Below are positions 36,506-45,118 of a stretch of 64,000 nt of DNA, piece by piece. The stretch covers positions 124,001 to 188,000 of the forward strand of contig NZ_ASWD01000001.1 of NCBI RefSeq assembly GCF_000407485.1. The letters are read 5' to 3'. The stretch is from Enterococcus pallens ATCC BAA-351 (GTDB lineage: Bacteria; Bacillota; Bacilli; Lactobacillales; Enterococcaceae). The position numbers and the translations under genes are program-made. Numbering within the stretch: position 1 is the first letter of the stretch; every line of letters starts with the position of its first letter. A model generated the notes under the pieces. That model was given only the letters and a program-made list of their open reading frames with translations, ran no database searches and was not told where the DNA came from.

Positions 36506-38026
36506 TCAGACAACTTTTCCTTTATTTTGCGGACAGGAGGGATCATAACTGTCAATAAACTGTTGGATTATAGCAAAATCTTTTGTAGTTGGGTAAGAGT
36601 TTATCGTAATTACCGGACAAAAGCTCTTTAACTCAGGCATTGTAACATCTGTAATCAATAGATCATAATTCTTGGTTAAATGGGACAGTTCTTGTTGAGT
36701 GATACAAGGATCTCTGTGGAAATGACAATCTAAAGGGCCATCAATCCAGTTCTTCAAAACATTCTGCCAAAAACGCTCTTGATTCGGAGAAGCATCTGAC
36801 AAGAGCAGCACAGTTAAGGGAGCTGCTTGAACAGATAAACGATCCATCAAATTATCAATTGATACGATTAAGCTCCATAAGTAAGTCTCGATCGTTTCTT
36901 CATAAGTGGGCAGCTGGAGATGCTTCAAAAAGCTTTCGATAAGGTTAGTTAACTGATTAATAGGACGGGCATAAATTTTTTTCAGCCGCAGCAGACTATA
37001 TTTTCTTTGCTGAGACAAGATTTGCATCGGTCTTTGTTTCGGATAATAAATGAATAGCTCATTGCCTAAGTGTCGTAGTGCGAGTTGAATTTCCTCTTCT
37101 GTTAAGGTGTTTCCTACAGCCTGATTAAGTTTGCTTAGTAATTTGATATGTTGAGAATAAAAATGAGCCAAGGCGCTATTGTTTTGTTGCAGAACAGCTT
37201 GCTGGTGGGCAGTTAGGACGAGATTACCGGAAAAAAATGGCCAAAGTGCTTCAATCATTAGAGCGTCACAAAGGGTTATGCGACATTCTTGTTTTATGCG
37301 TAGTGCCAACTCAGAGTGTGCCGACTTTTCCGGTAGCTGTAAACCAATAGGATTAGTCTGCTTAAAATTTAGCTGGTAGCCTCTTCGTCGTCGATGCAGA
37401 CAAATCAGGAAATGGTGCATCAGATGAAAATGAGTGTTCATTGTGTTTTCCACTTGATTGATGATTAGCACCTCTCGGATATAGCGATCAATCAATCGCA
37501 GGAGCGTATCCGAAAATCCGTATTCGTGAAAGGCCAGACGGTGCTCCTTGAAAAGCAGGTAGTAAAAATGACGCAAGAGTTTTTCATTACCTTCTATTTT
37601 TAACGGACGAGTACGCAGGCTAATTCCCCATTGTAGAAAAAAATAATCGAATTGAGTGACTTTAGTATAGAAGGAGGAAAAACTACACTTCAAGTAATTG
37701 GCGTTTTTTTGAATGCTATAAAATTTCTGAAAAAACACTTGCTTCAAAACTTGGAAATCCAGAGAGGTTTTAATCACTTCTGCATATAGAGAATCAATCG
37801 AGGCATAAGAATGAAATTGGATCGCATATCCTCCATGACTCTTAACAATGTTCAACGGAAAAGCTTCGTTGTTTAATGCATAGATGTCACTATGTAAAGC
37901 TGGCAGTGAACAGTTTAAGGCACTTGTTAAGTAATCAGCAGATAAAGGGGAGTCTGCATAATAAAGCAATTCTACGATGTAAATTCTTCGTTGCGTTTCT
38001 CTTTTCAACAATTCCCGTAAATACAT
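36506..38026 (-). CDS. Mga-family (PRD-like) transcriptional regulator
   Basis: The 506-aa protein has two N-terminal helix-turn-helix domains (about 5-60 and 75-160; the first contains ADSPLSADYLTSALNCSLPA), a long helical middle resembling PRD/Mga domains, and a C-terminal EIIB-like domain (about 410-490) with LTVLLLSDASPNQERFWQNV and LLITDVTMPE. This is the Mga/AtxA type, which links sugar-PTS state to virulence or surface genes. It stands alone, with no surface-protein gene beside it. The start has no strong ribosome binding site. A TGACAAAA-N8-TTTTGTCA repeat lies in its promoter region. Confidence 0.85.
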   Translation of the reverse strand: MYLRELLKRETQRRIYIVELLYYADSPLSADYLTSALNCSLPALHSDIYALNNEAFPLNIVKSHGGYAIQFHSYASIDSLYAEVIKTSLDFQVLKQVFFQKFYSIQKNANYLKCSFSSFYTKVTQFDYFFLQWGISLRTRPLKIEGNEKLLRHFYYLLFKEHRLAFHEYGFSDTLLRLIDRYIREVLIINQVENTMNTHFHLMHHFLICLHRRRRGYQLNFKQTNPIGLQLPEKSAHSELALRIKQECRITLCDALMIEALWPFFSGNLVLTAHQQAVLQQNNSALAHFYSQHIKLLSKLNQAVGNTLTEEEIQLALRHLGNELFIYYPKQRPMQILSQQRKYSLLRLKKIYARPINQLTNLIESFLKHLQLPTYEETIETYLWSLIVSIDNLMDRLSVQAAPLTVLLLSDASPNQERFWQNVLKNWIDGPLDCHFHRDPCITQQELSHLTKNYDLLITDVTMPELKSFCPVITINSYPTTKDFAIIQQFIDSYDPSCPQNKGKVV

Positions 38027-38065
38027 TTTCCCAATCCCTTATTTCAGTTAGTATAATTATAGAAG

Positions 38066-38089
38066 TGACAAAAAAATCAGATTTTGTCA
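38066..38089 (-). promoter_or_regulatory. Inverted repeat in the mga promoter region
   Basis: TGACAAAA (38066-38073) and TTTTGTCA (38082-38089) form a perfect 8-bp repeat with an 8-base gap. On the minus strand a TATAAT lies four bases downstream of it, so a protein bound here would cover the region between -35 and -10. Confidence 0.45.
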
Positions 38090-38271
38090 GCAATCTTAAT
38101 CAGTAGTTATTAAAAAAACATAGATAATAATCATTATAAGGAAAAACATGTGATGGAAAGCAAAAAGCTCAAGGCTTAAAAAAATCTTAGAAATAATTAT
38201 TTTATTTTAGATTCCTAAGTAAATAAAAAGGAAATTTGGCGAAAAAAGTTGGTTAAACTGAGAGATAACAG

Positions 38272-38300
38272 TTGCCTTTCTGACGAAGAACGAATAGAAT
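38272..38300 (+). promoter_or_regulatory. Promoter of the HU gene
   Basis: TTGCCT (38272-38277), 17-bp spacer, TAGAAT (38295-38300), about 35 bases before the start codon. Confidence 0.65.
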
Positions 38301-38339
38301 TATCTTTGGAATAATTAAAAGAATGATGGAGGCTATATC

Positions 38340-38615
38340 ATGATGAATAAGCAAAGCTTAGTAGAAAAAGTAGCAGAGAAGACTGGATTAACTAAGAAGG
38401 ATGCAACTGCAGCTGTAGATACTTTATTTGACAGCATTCAAGAAGCACTGAAAGATGGCGAAAAGGTTCAAGTAATCGGCTTTGGTAACTTTGAAGTACG
38501 TGAACGTGCAGCTCGTAAAGGCCGCAACCCTCAAACAGGCGAAGAAATCACAATTGCAGCAAGCAAATCACCAGCTTTCAAAGCCGGCAAACAATTAAAA
38601 GATTCAGTAAAATAA
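38340..38615 (+). CDS. hup: DNA-binding protein HU
   Basis: The 90-91-aa histone-like protein bends and compacts DNA as a dimer. It has the full HU pattern: [20 protein letters not shown] at the start, [20 protein letters not shown] with the GFGNF motif, and [20 protein letters not shown] for the DNA-clasping arm with its Pro. Two ATGs stand in tandem; GGAGG lies 7 bases before the first and 10 before the second, and the second gives the canonical 90 residues. A consensus-like promoter and a terminator make it monocistronic. Confidence 0.97.
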   Translation: MMNKQSLVEKVAEKTGLTKKDATAAVDTLFDSIQEALKDGEKVQVIGFGNFEVRERAARKGRNPQTGEEITIAASKSPAFKAGKQLKDSVK

Positions 38616-38623
38616 GCGTTATT

Positions 38624-38650
38624 AGCTGCCTTAATAAAGGCGGCTTTTTC
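38624..38650 (+). terminator. Terminator of hup
   Basis: AGCTGCCTT pairs with AAGGCGGCT around AATA, followed by TTTTTC. Confidence 0.8.
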
Positions 38651-38747
38651 TTTTCCCTAGAAAATGATTTTGTTTTTTCAAGCTGCGGTTGAATAACTTC
38701 TTTTAAAATAATGGATGTTATTTAATCCTGTACTATAAAAGTATCTT

Positions 38748-38790
38748 AAGACACAAGACAAACCTTAAAAAAGGTCTTGTGTCTTTTTTT
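38748..38790 (+). terminator. Hairpin with T-run in the leader of the permease operon (possible attenuator)
   Basis: AAGACACAAGAC pairs with GTCTTGTGTCTT and runs into seven T residues. It lies about 45 bases before the permease start, with no gene between hup's terminator and itself. A promoter candidate (TTGAAT near 38689, TACTAT near 38730) precedes it. It is either the end of a very short RNA or a transcription attenuator. Confidence 0.6.
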
Positions 38791-38834
38791 GCGTAGGGGT
38801 ATAGTAATGAGCGACAAAAAGAGGAGGTTGAGGT

Positions 38835-39731
38835 ATGCTGACAATTATTCCTCATTCAATATTGCAGATGAGTACAATTTTTCTATCCATTGTAGTGGAG
38901 GCTGTTCCGTTTGTAATGCTGGGCTGCATCATTTCTGGTGCATTACAGGTATTTTTAACGGCTGAACGAGTGCAGCGTTTACTACCTAAAAATAAATTTC
39001 TGGCTATTTTGGTTGGCTCCGGCTTAGGTTTTTTCTTTCCATCCTGTGAGTGCGGCATCGTGCCGATTGTTACGCAATTTATGAAAAAGGGTGTGCCAGA
39101 GTACACAGCCTTTGCTTTTATGGTGACAGCACCAATCATTAACCCAGTTGTTTTGTTTGCGACCTTTATTGCATTAGGTAATAGTGCCCGTTTTGCACTG
39201 CTGCGGGTGGGAGGAAGCTTGCTGGTAGCGTTAGTTATTGGTTCGTGGATTGCTTACTTTAACAAATTGCCGATTATGAAGGAGGAGCTGGTGGAGGGAG
39301 CTCATGCTCACCACCACCATACCCATGATCAAAAAAAGGAAAGTCGAATCTTTGCTGTTTTGACTCATGCGATTGATGAATTCTTTGATACAGGCCGTTA
39401 TTTGATTATCGGCGGCTTGATTGCGGCCAGCATGCAGGTCTATTTGCCGACACAGGTCTTATTACAGCTAACGTCTTCAAAAATGATTTCTATTCTTGTC
39501 ATGCTTCTATTGGCGTTCACCATGTCCTTGTGCTCGGAAGCAGATGCTTTTGTCGGTTCGTCTTTATTATCCTTATTTGGGGTTAATTCAGTGGTGGCCT
39601 TTCTAGTATTTGGTCCGATGGTGGATATCAAGAATTTGATGATGATGAAGCGTGTTTTTCATGGCAAGTTTATTTTGCAGCTGCTGGCGTTGATTACGGT
39701 AGTTGTCGCCTGTTACGCGTATTTAATATAG
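38835..39731 (+). CDS. UPF0718/DUF318-family permease
   Basis: The 298-aa membrane protein has about eight transmembrane helices. Key residues are the cysteine motif FFPSCECGIVPIV near residue 73, PIINPVVLFATF, a His-rich cytoplasmic loop (HAHHHHTHDQ at about 156-165) and SLCSEADAFVG near the end. It matches the permease half of a two-part complex whose other half (TIGR03943) is encoded 12 bases downstream. The His-rich loop suggests contact with a divalent metal. GAGGAGGTTGAGGT gives the start. What the pair transports is not known. Confidence 0.87.
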   Translation: MLTIIPHSILQMSTIFLSIVVEAVPFVMLGCIISGALQVFLTAERVQRLLPKNKFLAILVGSGLGFFFPSCECGIVPIVTQFMKKGVPEYTAFAFMVTAPIINPVVLFATFIALGNSARFALLRVGGSLLVALVIGSWIAYFNKLPIMKEELVEGAHAHHHHTHDQKKESRIFAVLTHAIDEFFDTGRYLIIGGLIAASMQVYLPTQVLLQLTSSKMISILVMLLLAFTMSLCSEADAFVGSSLLSLFGVNSVVAFLVFGPMVDIKNLMMMKRVFHGKFILQLLALITVVVACYAYLI

Positions 39732-39743
39732 GAGGAAATCACG

Positions 39744-40577
39744 ATGTTCCGCTTTTTGATTTTATCGGGCTATTTTGAGTGGATGATGTATCTGCAGGTA
39801 TCTGGTAAGCTGAACCAATACATTAATATCCACTATATATATTTAGTTTACTTAACAATGGCTTTATCGTTAATTTTGGCTCTCGTACAGCTAAAGTTGT
39901 GGGTAGATAAAAGTGAAGGGAAAAAGCATGATGACCACCATGGACACGATCACGGATTAACTAAACCTTCACAAAAATTGATCGCCTATGTGTTACTAAG
40001 CCTGCCGCTAATTGCAGGCACGTTGTTTCCTACCATCAGTTTAGATACTACAATTGTGGAAGCTAAAGGGTTCAGTTTTCCAATAAGTAAAGAATCTGTA
40101 GGTGATCCAGAAATGAATACCCAGTATCTAAAGCCAGATACTAGTATCTACTATAATAAAGATGATTACCAGCAACAAATGGACAAGCTGTTAGCCAAGT
40201 ATCAGGAAAATGATGTTTTAAAGGTTACCGATGAAAATTATTTAGAGGTGATGGAGCTGATTTATAATTATCCGAATACCTTTGTCGGTAAAAAGCTTTC
40301 TTATGAGGGGTTTGATTATCAAACAACCAAGGATCAAACCTACAATTTCCTATTCCGATTCGGGATTATCCATTGTGTGGCTGATTCTGGCGTTTTTGGT
40401 TTGATGATGCATTTGCCGGAAAATGCTCAGGTAAGCAATAATCAATGGCTGCATGTAGAAGGCACAATAGAACTAGACTATTTTGAGCCTTTCAAGCGAC
40501 AGTTGCCAACCTTAGCGGTAGAGCAAATTCAACCAATTGCTGCGCCAGAGAATCAGTACGTGTATCGTTCATTTTAA
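39744..40577 (+). CDS. TIGR03943-family partner of the permease
   Basis: The 277-aa protein has three to four N-terminal transmembrane helices with a His-rich loop (KHDDHHGHDHGL at about 60-71) and a C-terminal soluble domain (about 165-277) containing YEGFDYQTTKDQ and RFGIIHCVADSGVFGLMMHL, the conserved Cys-containing core of the family. ATAGGAGGAAATCACG gives the start. The His clusters in both subunits fit a metal-linked transport complex. A bidirectional terminator separates it from the convergent CDF gene. Confidence 0.87.
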   Translation: MFRFLILSGYFEWMMYLQVSGKLNQYINIHYIYLVYLTMALSLILALVQLKLWVDKSEGKKHDDHHGHDHGLTKPSQKLIAYVLLSLPLIAGTLFPTISLDTTIVEAKGFSFPISKESVGDPEMNTQYLKPDTSIYYNKDDYQQQMDKLLAKYQENDVLKVTDENYLEVMELIYNYPNTFVGKKLSYEGFDYQTTKDQTYNFLFRFGIIHCVADSGVFGLMMHLPENAQVSNNQWLHVEGTIELDYFEPFKRQLPTLAVEQIQPIAAPENQYVYRSF

Positions 40578-40587
40578 TAGACAAGTA

Positions 40588-40621
40588 AAACCGCCAAAAA
40601 AATTTTCTGGCGGTTTTTTTA
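40588..40621. terminator. Bidirectional terminator
   Basis: AACCGCCA pairs with TGGCGGTT around an A/T loop, followed by TTTTT; it overlaps the last bases of the CDF gene. Confidence 0.8.
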
Positions 40622-41776
40622 TAGCAAGTAAGTTCGATCAAAGGTAATAGACATAACTGCTTCAGCATTTTCTTTAAGATAATTTTCAGTAATAAGTGTC
40701 TGAAGTTCTTCATTGGTTAAGCGCAGCTCTTCAGGGACGACAAGATCAAAGTAAATGACTTCTGGTTCGCCACTAGTGTCAATCCGTAAATCGTGTAATC
40801 TTAGTTGCGGATGAATTTCCCGAAGCACTTGTTTTAATTTTGGAGCGACTCGTTTAAAATCCTGATCATCTAATGGATAAGGATCCACATGACAAACCAG
40901 ATCAACTCCAAGATTGGTTTTGACTTCCTGTTCGATGGTGTCGATAACATCGTGGGCATGTGGCAAACTCCAGTCCTGATTTACCTCAATATGCACAGAA
41001 GCAAATACACTATTTGGCCCATAGCTGTGAATCAGCAGGTCATGATAACCAATAATATCGGGAAAATTATCCAAATGCGCACGAATAGCACCGATTTCAT
41101 CATCTGGGGCACGGACACCCATCAATTCATCGATAAATTCTTTGATCATTTTGATTCCAGTAAAAATAATGTAGAGTGCGATTAGAAATCCAACGTACCC
41201 GTCAATTCGCCAACTGGTCAGCCATTCAATAATAGCAGAGAATAGTACAGCGATTGTGGTATATACATCGTTAAAGCTGTCCTGAGCAGTGGCCTTCAAA
41301 GTATTGGATTGAATAGTTGCGCCTAGCTTGCGATACATCAACCCTTGCCATACCTTCATCAAAATGGACAGAATTAGGACAATGTAGACAATCGATGAGA
41401 GCTGTACGCTGCTTGGGTGAAGAATCTTCATAAAAGAGCTATCTAAAAAGCGGATTCCTACATAAGTAACTAAGATCGAAATTACAAAACCACTGACGTA
41501 TTCGAAGCGCTCGTGACCATAAGGATGATCCTTGTCTGCTGGCTTTCCAGCAATTTTAAAGCCTGCTAGAGTGATGATGGAGGAGGCAGTATCTGACAGG
41601 TTGTTCATCGCGTCAGCAGTAATGGAGACACTGCCTGAAAGCGTACCAATGAAAAATTTAGCAAGAAACAGTGCCAAATTTGTTAGCAGACCCATAATCC
41701 CAGCAACGATTCCTACCGCGGTTCGCTCACTGGTTTTAAAGGTTTGTTTTACTTTGTTAATGATAGTTGTTAGCAT
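40619..41776 (-). CDS. Cation diffusion facilitator, probable Mn(II) exporter
   Basis: The 385-aa protein has six transmembrane helices and a cytoplasmic domain (about 215-300) of the CDF fold. The metal site reads Asn58-x3-Asp62 in helix 2 (DAMNNLSDTAS) and Asp166-x3-Asp170 in helix 5 (AQDSFNDVYTT). Zinc CDFs have His or Asp at the first position; Asn-Asp-Asp-Asp is the pattern of manganese exporters such as pneumococcal MntE. The C-terminal extension of about 85 residues is longer than usual. AAAGGATG lies before the ATG at 41776. MntR-like boxes upstream (41839-41910) support a Mn role. Confidence 0.88.
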   Translation of the reverse strand: MLTTIINKVKQTFKTSERTAVGIVAGIMGLLTNLALFLAKFFIGTLSGSVSITADAMNNLSDTASSIITLAGFKIAGKPADKDHPYGHERFEYVSGFVISILVTYVGIRFLDSSFMKILHPSSVQLSSIVYIVLILSILMKVWQGLMYRKLGATIQSNTLKATAQDSFNDVYTTIAVLFSAIIEWLTSWRIDGYVGFLIALYIIFTGIKMIKEFIDELMGVRAPDDEIGAIRAHLDNFPDIIGYHDLLIHSYGPNSVFASVHIEVNQDWSLPHAHDVIDTIEQEVKTNLGVDLVCHVDPYPLDDQDFKRVAPKLKQVLREIHPQLRLHDLRIDTSGEPEVIYFDLVVPEELRLTNEELQTLITENYLKENAEAVMSITFDRTYLL

Positions 41777-41807
41777 AGTGTTCATCCTTTATTTGGCATT
41801 AGATGAT

Positions 41808-41910
41808 AGTATATCGCAAATAAAAGTCAGAAAAAAGCTTTAAGGTGAGCCTAAATGATAAAAATTTCAAATAAAGGTAAACCTTAAATATTTAAAGTTT
41901 ACCTTTAAAA
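41808..41910 (-). promoter_or_regulatory. CDF promoter with MntR/EfaR-like boxes
   Basis: On the minus strand the -10 is TATACT (41813-41808); the -35 position (about 41831-41836) is all T and unlike TTGACA. Directly upstream are box A TTTAAGGTGAGCCTAAA (41839-41855), box B AAAGGTAAACCTTAA (41873-41887) and a one-mismatch box C (about 41892-41909). Boxes A and B fit the DtxR/MntR-family pattern WAGGY-N2-RCCTWA. AAAGGTAAAC and GTTTACCTTT also form a perfect 10-bp inverted repeat across B and C. Confidence 0.65.
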
Positions 41911-42028
41911 TAAGAGGATGATACTTTTCTGAGGTTTTAATAAATTTTTGTTTTTGATACAGGACATTAAGCAAATCTTTCTTTATAATACTATGTAAAG
42001 GTGTACAAATGCTGAGGAGGAACTAGTG

Positions 42029-42376
42029 ATGGATGAGCAGACAACAGATATTTTATTATGGGACGTTGAAAATGAGGATGTTTTAACAGCCTTGAAGGAT
42101 TTCAGTGAAGACTGGAAGATTTCACAAAACAGCGACTTGAACGAATATTTGCGCAGCTACCCTGGCTATTTTAAAAGCGATGAAGCAACGCGAGAAGCTA
42201 TGCGTCTAGTTTTGGGTTATGCTAAAGAACTGATGGACGGAAAACGCAATTCAGTTGATTTCTATGAAAATAAGATATGGAAACTAGAGAATGGCAACCA
42301 AGTGCGGTTTGCTCATTATTACGAACGGGAAATTGCCAAATTAATGCGAAAAATCACTTCTGTTAAAAATGACTAA
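42029..42376 (+). CDS. Hypothetical protein, 115 aa
   Basis: GAGGAGG stands eight bases before the ATG at 42029. The cytoplasmic protein is acidic at the N-terminus (MDEQTTDILLWDVENEDVLT) and basic towards the end, mostly helical, with ARG-rich REIAKLMRKITS at the C-terminus. It diverges from the CDF gene, with the MntR-like boxes between them, so it might share their control. A terminator follows at 42419. Function is unknown. Confidence 0.6.
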   Translation: MDEQTTDILLWDVENEDVLTALKDFSEDWKISQNSDLNEYLRSYPGYFKSDEATREAMRLVLGYAKELMDGKRNSVDFYENKIWKLENGNQVRFAHYYEREIAKLMRKITSVKND

Positions 42377-42418
42377 TCTTATTCAATATTCTCTGTAATA
42401 TAGGAGGAACAATCACAG

Positions 42419-42454
42419 CATGTTGTTATGGACAATCATAATGACATGTTTTTT
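42419..42454 (+). terminator. Terminator of the 115-aa gene
   Basis: CATGTTGTTATG (42419-42430) pairs over 12 positions, two of them G-U, with CATAATGACATG (42437-42448), followed by TTTTTT. Confidence 0.7.
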
Positions 42455-42880
42455 GTTGTGTAAAACAGCTGAATAGTGTCCCTTTCGAAACAAATTCCCT
42501 GCTTTAGTAAACTTGCTGCTTTCGCAAATAAAATAATCCGAAACAAACTTAACACTTATTGCTTTGGATTCTGAAAAAAGTAGTCCTTCTACCAAAAGTT
42601 TGTGATTTAAAAAAAGAATGCACAAAATAGAAAGAGCTGATCATTAAATTTGCATTAGGCATATAGTCTAGTTGTATAATAAGAATTATAAAGCTAACTT
42701 TGCCGGTTAAACCCTTGAAGAAAAGAAAATTTATTTTGAAAAATAAAGTAATAAAGATTAGTGAAAATGATAGTAATTGAGGTGAATTTAATGCGGATTT
42801 TTTTAGACAAGCCATCGAAATCATGTTATGATATTAATATCATTTAGAATTGTTTGAATTCTAAAATTCTCTAAGCAGAA
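42455..42880. other. AT-rich intergenic region
   Basis: About 430 bases with no ORF that has a ribosome binding site. The last 60 bases hold the promoter region of the wall hydrolase (ATGATATTAATATCAT palindrome near 42827-42843). Confidence 0.4.
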
Positions 42881-42895
42881 ATGAGGGATAAAGTC

Positions 42896-44803
42896 TTGTA
42901 CTATAAAAAATTAACTAGTTTATTAACGTTGGGCGTGCTGATTGCTCCAACTGTCCTTTCTACTCAACAAGTGTTGGCAGCTGAAACGCAGGAATCAACT
43001 GTTCAATCCAGCAGTCAAACGATGGAGTCTACGGTTGAATCAACAACGCCTGCTCCAGAACCTGAACCTGAGCCAACGCCAGAACCTGAACCAGAAGTAA
43101 AATCATTCAGCTTATTCGCTGAAGGTCATGCATTAACCGAACAGGACTACACGGATGCTGCTGGCAATATCATTCAGTTTGACCATTTTTCTGATATTAA
43201 AAAAGAAGATGTGATTCAATATGCAGTAACGTTAAAGGATCCGGCTAAGACGATCATCAAAGAAGTAAAAGTCATCAACCGAACTACTGGGGCAGTGATT
43301 AAGAGCAGTGCCAAGGCAGCTGATTCTTTCGTAATGCCTGAGGCGGATGTAGAGGTTCAACTGATTGTTGCTGCCAAAGAGCAACCTAAGCCAGAAAAGC
43401 CAGCTGAAAATACGAATAACGACAAGAAACCTAGTGAGCCTTCTAAAGACGGACAAGCGACAAATAATACGAATAATAATACAAGCAATAATTCAGCCGC
43501 ACCAGCTCCGGCACCGGCAGAGGAAGCACGTCAGCCTGAAGCGGGCACAAGTGATATTCGGGTACCATCTGATCAACCGACACCGACTATCGGGAATGAT
43601 ATACAAAACGCCATTGTTCAAGAAGCTTATCGTCATCTAGGGAAGCCTTACGTATGGGGAGCTAAAGGACCAAATGCTTTTGATTGTTCTGGATTAGCTT
43701 ATGCTGTCTATGCTGCAGCAACTGGTCACTATATAGGTGGTTGGACAGGTGATCAGCAGTATTCAGGAACTCAAATTCCTGTTAGTGATGCACAGCCTGG
43801 AGATTTATTATTTTGGGGTGCCCCAACAAGTGTGACGACTCACGTGGCTATTTATATTGGCAATGGTCAGTATATTCATGCACCACAGCCAGGAGACGTT
43901 GTAAAAATTGGCAGTATCAGCAGCTTTGCTCCAACCTTTGCTGTTCGAGTGAATATTGCAGGATTACCAAAAGCAACGAGCTCTCTAGCCAATGCCTTTG
44001 GTCAATACAGCACTGATCAACCATTTGTTTTCAATAAGAACCAAACCACTGATCAATTTATCGAAAAAATCGGCGAATGGTCTCGTGAAATTGGACAAAA
44101 GAATGGGATTTATTCCTCTGTCATGTTGGCTCAAGCTATTTTGGAAAGTGGATCAGGAAATAGTGCCTTGGCAGCTGAACCAAATTACAATCTATTTGGT
44201 ATTAAAGGAAAATATCAAAGCACTAGTGTAGCGTTCCGTACGCTGGAACAGGATGCTGCCGGCAGCAGCTTCCAAATTACTGCGGAATTCCGCAAATATC
44301 CTTCTTATAAGGAATCGTTGGAGGATTATGCCAAACTAATTAAAGAAGGTATTTCCGGCAATTCAGATTTTTACAAACCAGCTTGGAAATCTGAAACTGA
44401 GTCTTACAAAGAGGCAACTGAGTATTTGCAAGGACGTTATGCAACTGATAAACGGTATGCTGAAAAGTTAAATGCGATTATTGAAGCTTATGATTTAACC
44501 CAATATGATCATGCAAAAAGCAAGGATAATCAGCGCCCAGAGCTTACTGCAATGAAAACCAGCTTTTCACTAAGCGATACTTTGCAAACAAAGCTTATTA
44601 CCAATTTGGGCTTTAGCACTAAGATTCCTGAAGCAATTTCAACTAAAAACTTTGTTAATTTATTTAGAGGCGACAGCTTGATTGCATTAGCTGCCAGCTC
44701 AGTGCGTTCCAAGGAAAAAATTGAACAAACGAGTTCTCAAACTGCACCATTGTATGTAGCACTAAGCAAAAGCTTAATCGCTGTTTTACCACCAATTCAA
44801 TAA
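42896..44803 (+). CDS. Secreted wall hydrolase: NlpC/P60 plus glucosaminidase (GH73)
   Basis: A TTG at 42896 is the best start: GAGGGA lies six bases ahead, and the product then begins MYYKKLTSLLTLGVLIAPTV, a signal peptide cut after VLA. The 635-aa protein has a Ser/Thr linker with a Pro-Glu repeat (about 45-65), a beta domain (65-155), an Asn/Pro-rich linker (160-230), an NlpC/P60 peptidase domain (about 240-355, Cys264 in AFDCSGLAYAVY and His in THVAIYIG) and a GH73 glucosaminidase domain (about 375-535, Glu417 in AILESGSGNS). It could cut both stem peptides and glycan strands. The C-terminal 90 residues show no LysM or anchor. A terminator follows. Confidence 0.9.
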   Translation: MYYKKLTSLLTLGVLIAPTVLSTQQVLAAETQESTVQSSSQTMESTVESTTPAPEPEPEPTPEPEPEVKSFSLFAEGHALTEQDYTDAAGNIIQFDHFSDIKKEDVIQYAVTLKDPAKTIIKEVKVINRTTGAVIKSSAKAADSFVMPEADVEVQLIVAAKEQPKPEKPAENTNNDKKPSEPSKDGQATNNTNNNTSNNSAAPAPAPAEEARQPEAGTSDIRVPSDQPTPTIGNDIQNAIVQEAYRHLGKPYVWGAKGPNAFDCSGLAYAVYAAATGHYIGGWTGDQQYSGTQIPVSDAQPGDLLFWGAPTSVTTHVAIYIGNGQYIHAPQPGDVVKIGSISSFAPTFAVRVNIAGLPKATSSLANAFGQYSTDQPFVFNKNQTTDQFIEKIGEWSREIGQKNGIYSSVMLAQAILESGSGNSALAAEPNYNLFGIKGKYQSTSVAFRTLEQDAAGSSFQITAEFRKYPSYKESLEDYAKLIKEGISGNSDFYKPAWKSETESYKEATEYLQGRYATDKRYAEKLNAIIEAYDLTQYDHAKSKDNQRPELTAMKTSFSLSDTLQTKLITNLGFSTKIPEAISTKNFVNLFRGDSLIALAASSVRSKEKIEQTSSQTAPLYVALSKSLIAVLPPIQ

Positions 44804-44810
44804 AGAGAGT

Positions 44811-44846
44811 GAACCTTAGCCTAGAATTACAGGCTAAGGTTTTTTT
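44811..44846 (+). terminator. Terminator of the wall hydrolase gene
   Basis: AACCTTAGCCT pairs with AGGCTAAGGTT around an 8-base loop, followed by TTTTT. Confidence 0.85.
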
Positions 44847-44949
44847 GGGGGGAAAAAGTTTGCAGGAAAAGGGAGTATCTAATTTGATGACAAATGGCTA
44901 TTTACATTTATTATCCAAACAAAGATAATAGAATTAAGAAAGCGTTTTT

Positions 44950-44981
44950 TTGGAATAGTCGTTTAAGTATAAGGTATACTT
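44950..44981 (+). promoter_or_regulatory. Promoter with 7-3-7 dyad ahead of the first OYE gene
   Basis: TTGGAA (44950-44955) and TATACT (44975-44980) are 19 bp apart. AAGTATA-AGG-TATACTT (44965-44981) is a perfect inverted repeat covering the -10. The rest of the 300-base gap (44847-45118) has no gene. Confidence 0.5.
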
Positions 44982-45118
44982 CTAACTAAGGTGATTACAA
45001 ATGTCTATTTCATGTAATTAAAGAAGCTTGATTGGAATTTTTTATATGGAAAGCCTCAAGTGGAAGTAGGATTAAATTCTTTTGTTAGTGATAAACAAGA
45101 ATGGAAAGAGGGATAGAA

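Noticed and set aside
42420-42476. 18-codon hydrophobic ORF with an upstream GGAGG, looking like a tiny toxin peptide
   Set aside because: The frame lies across a 12-bp terminator hairpin with a T-run that ends the 115-aa gene, so the reading frame is a by-product of the hairpin.
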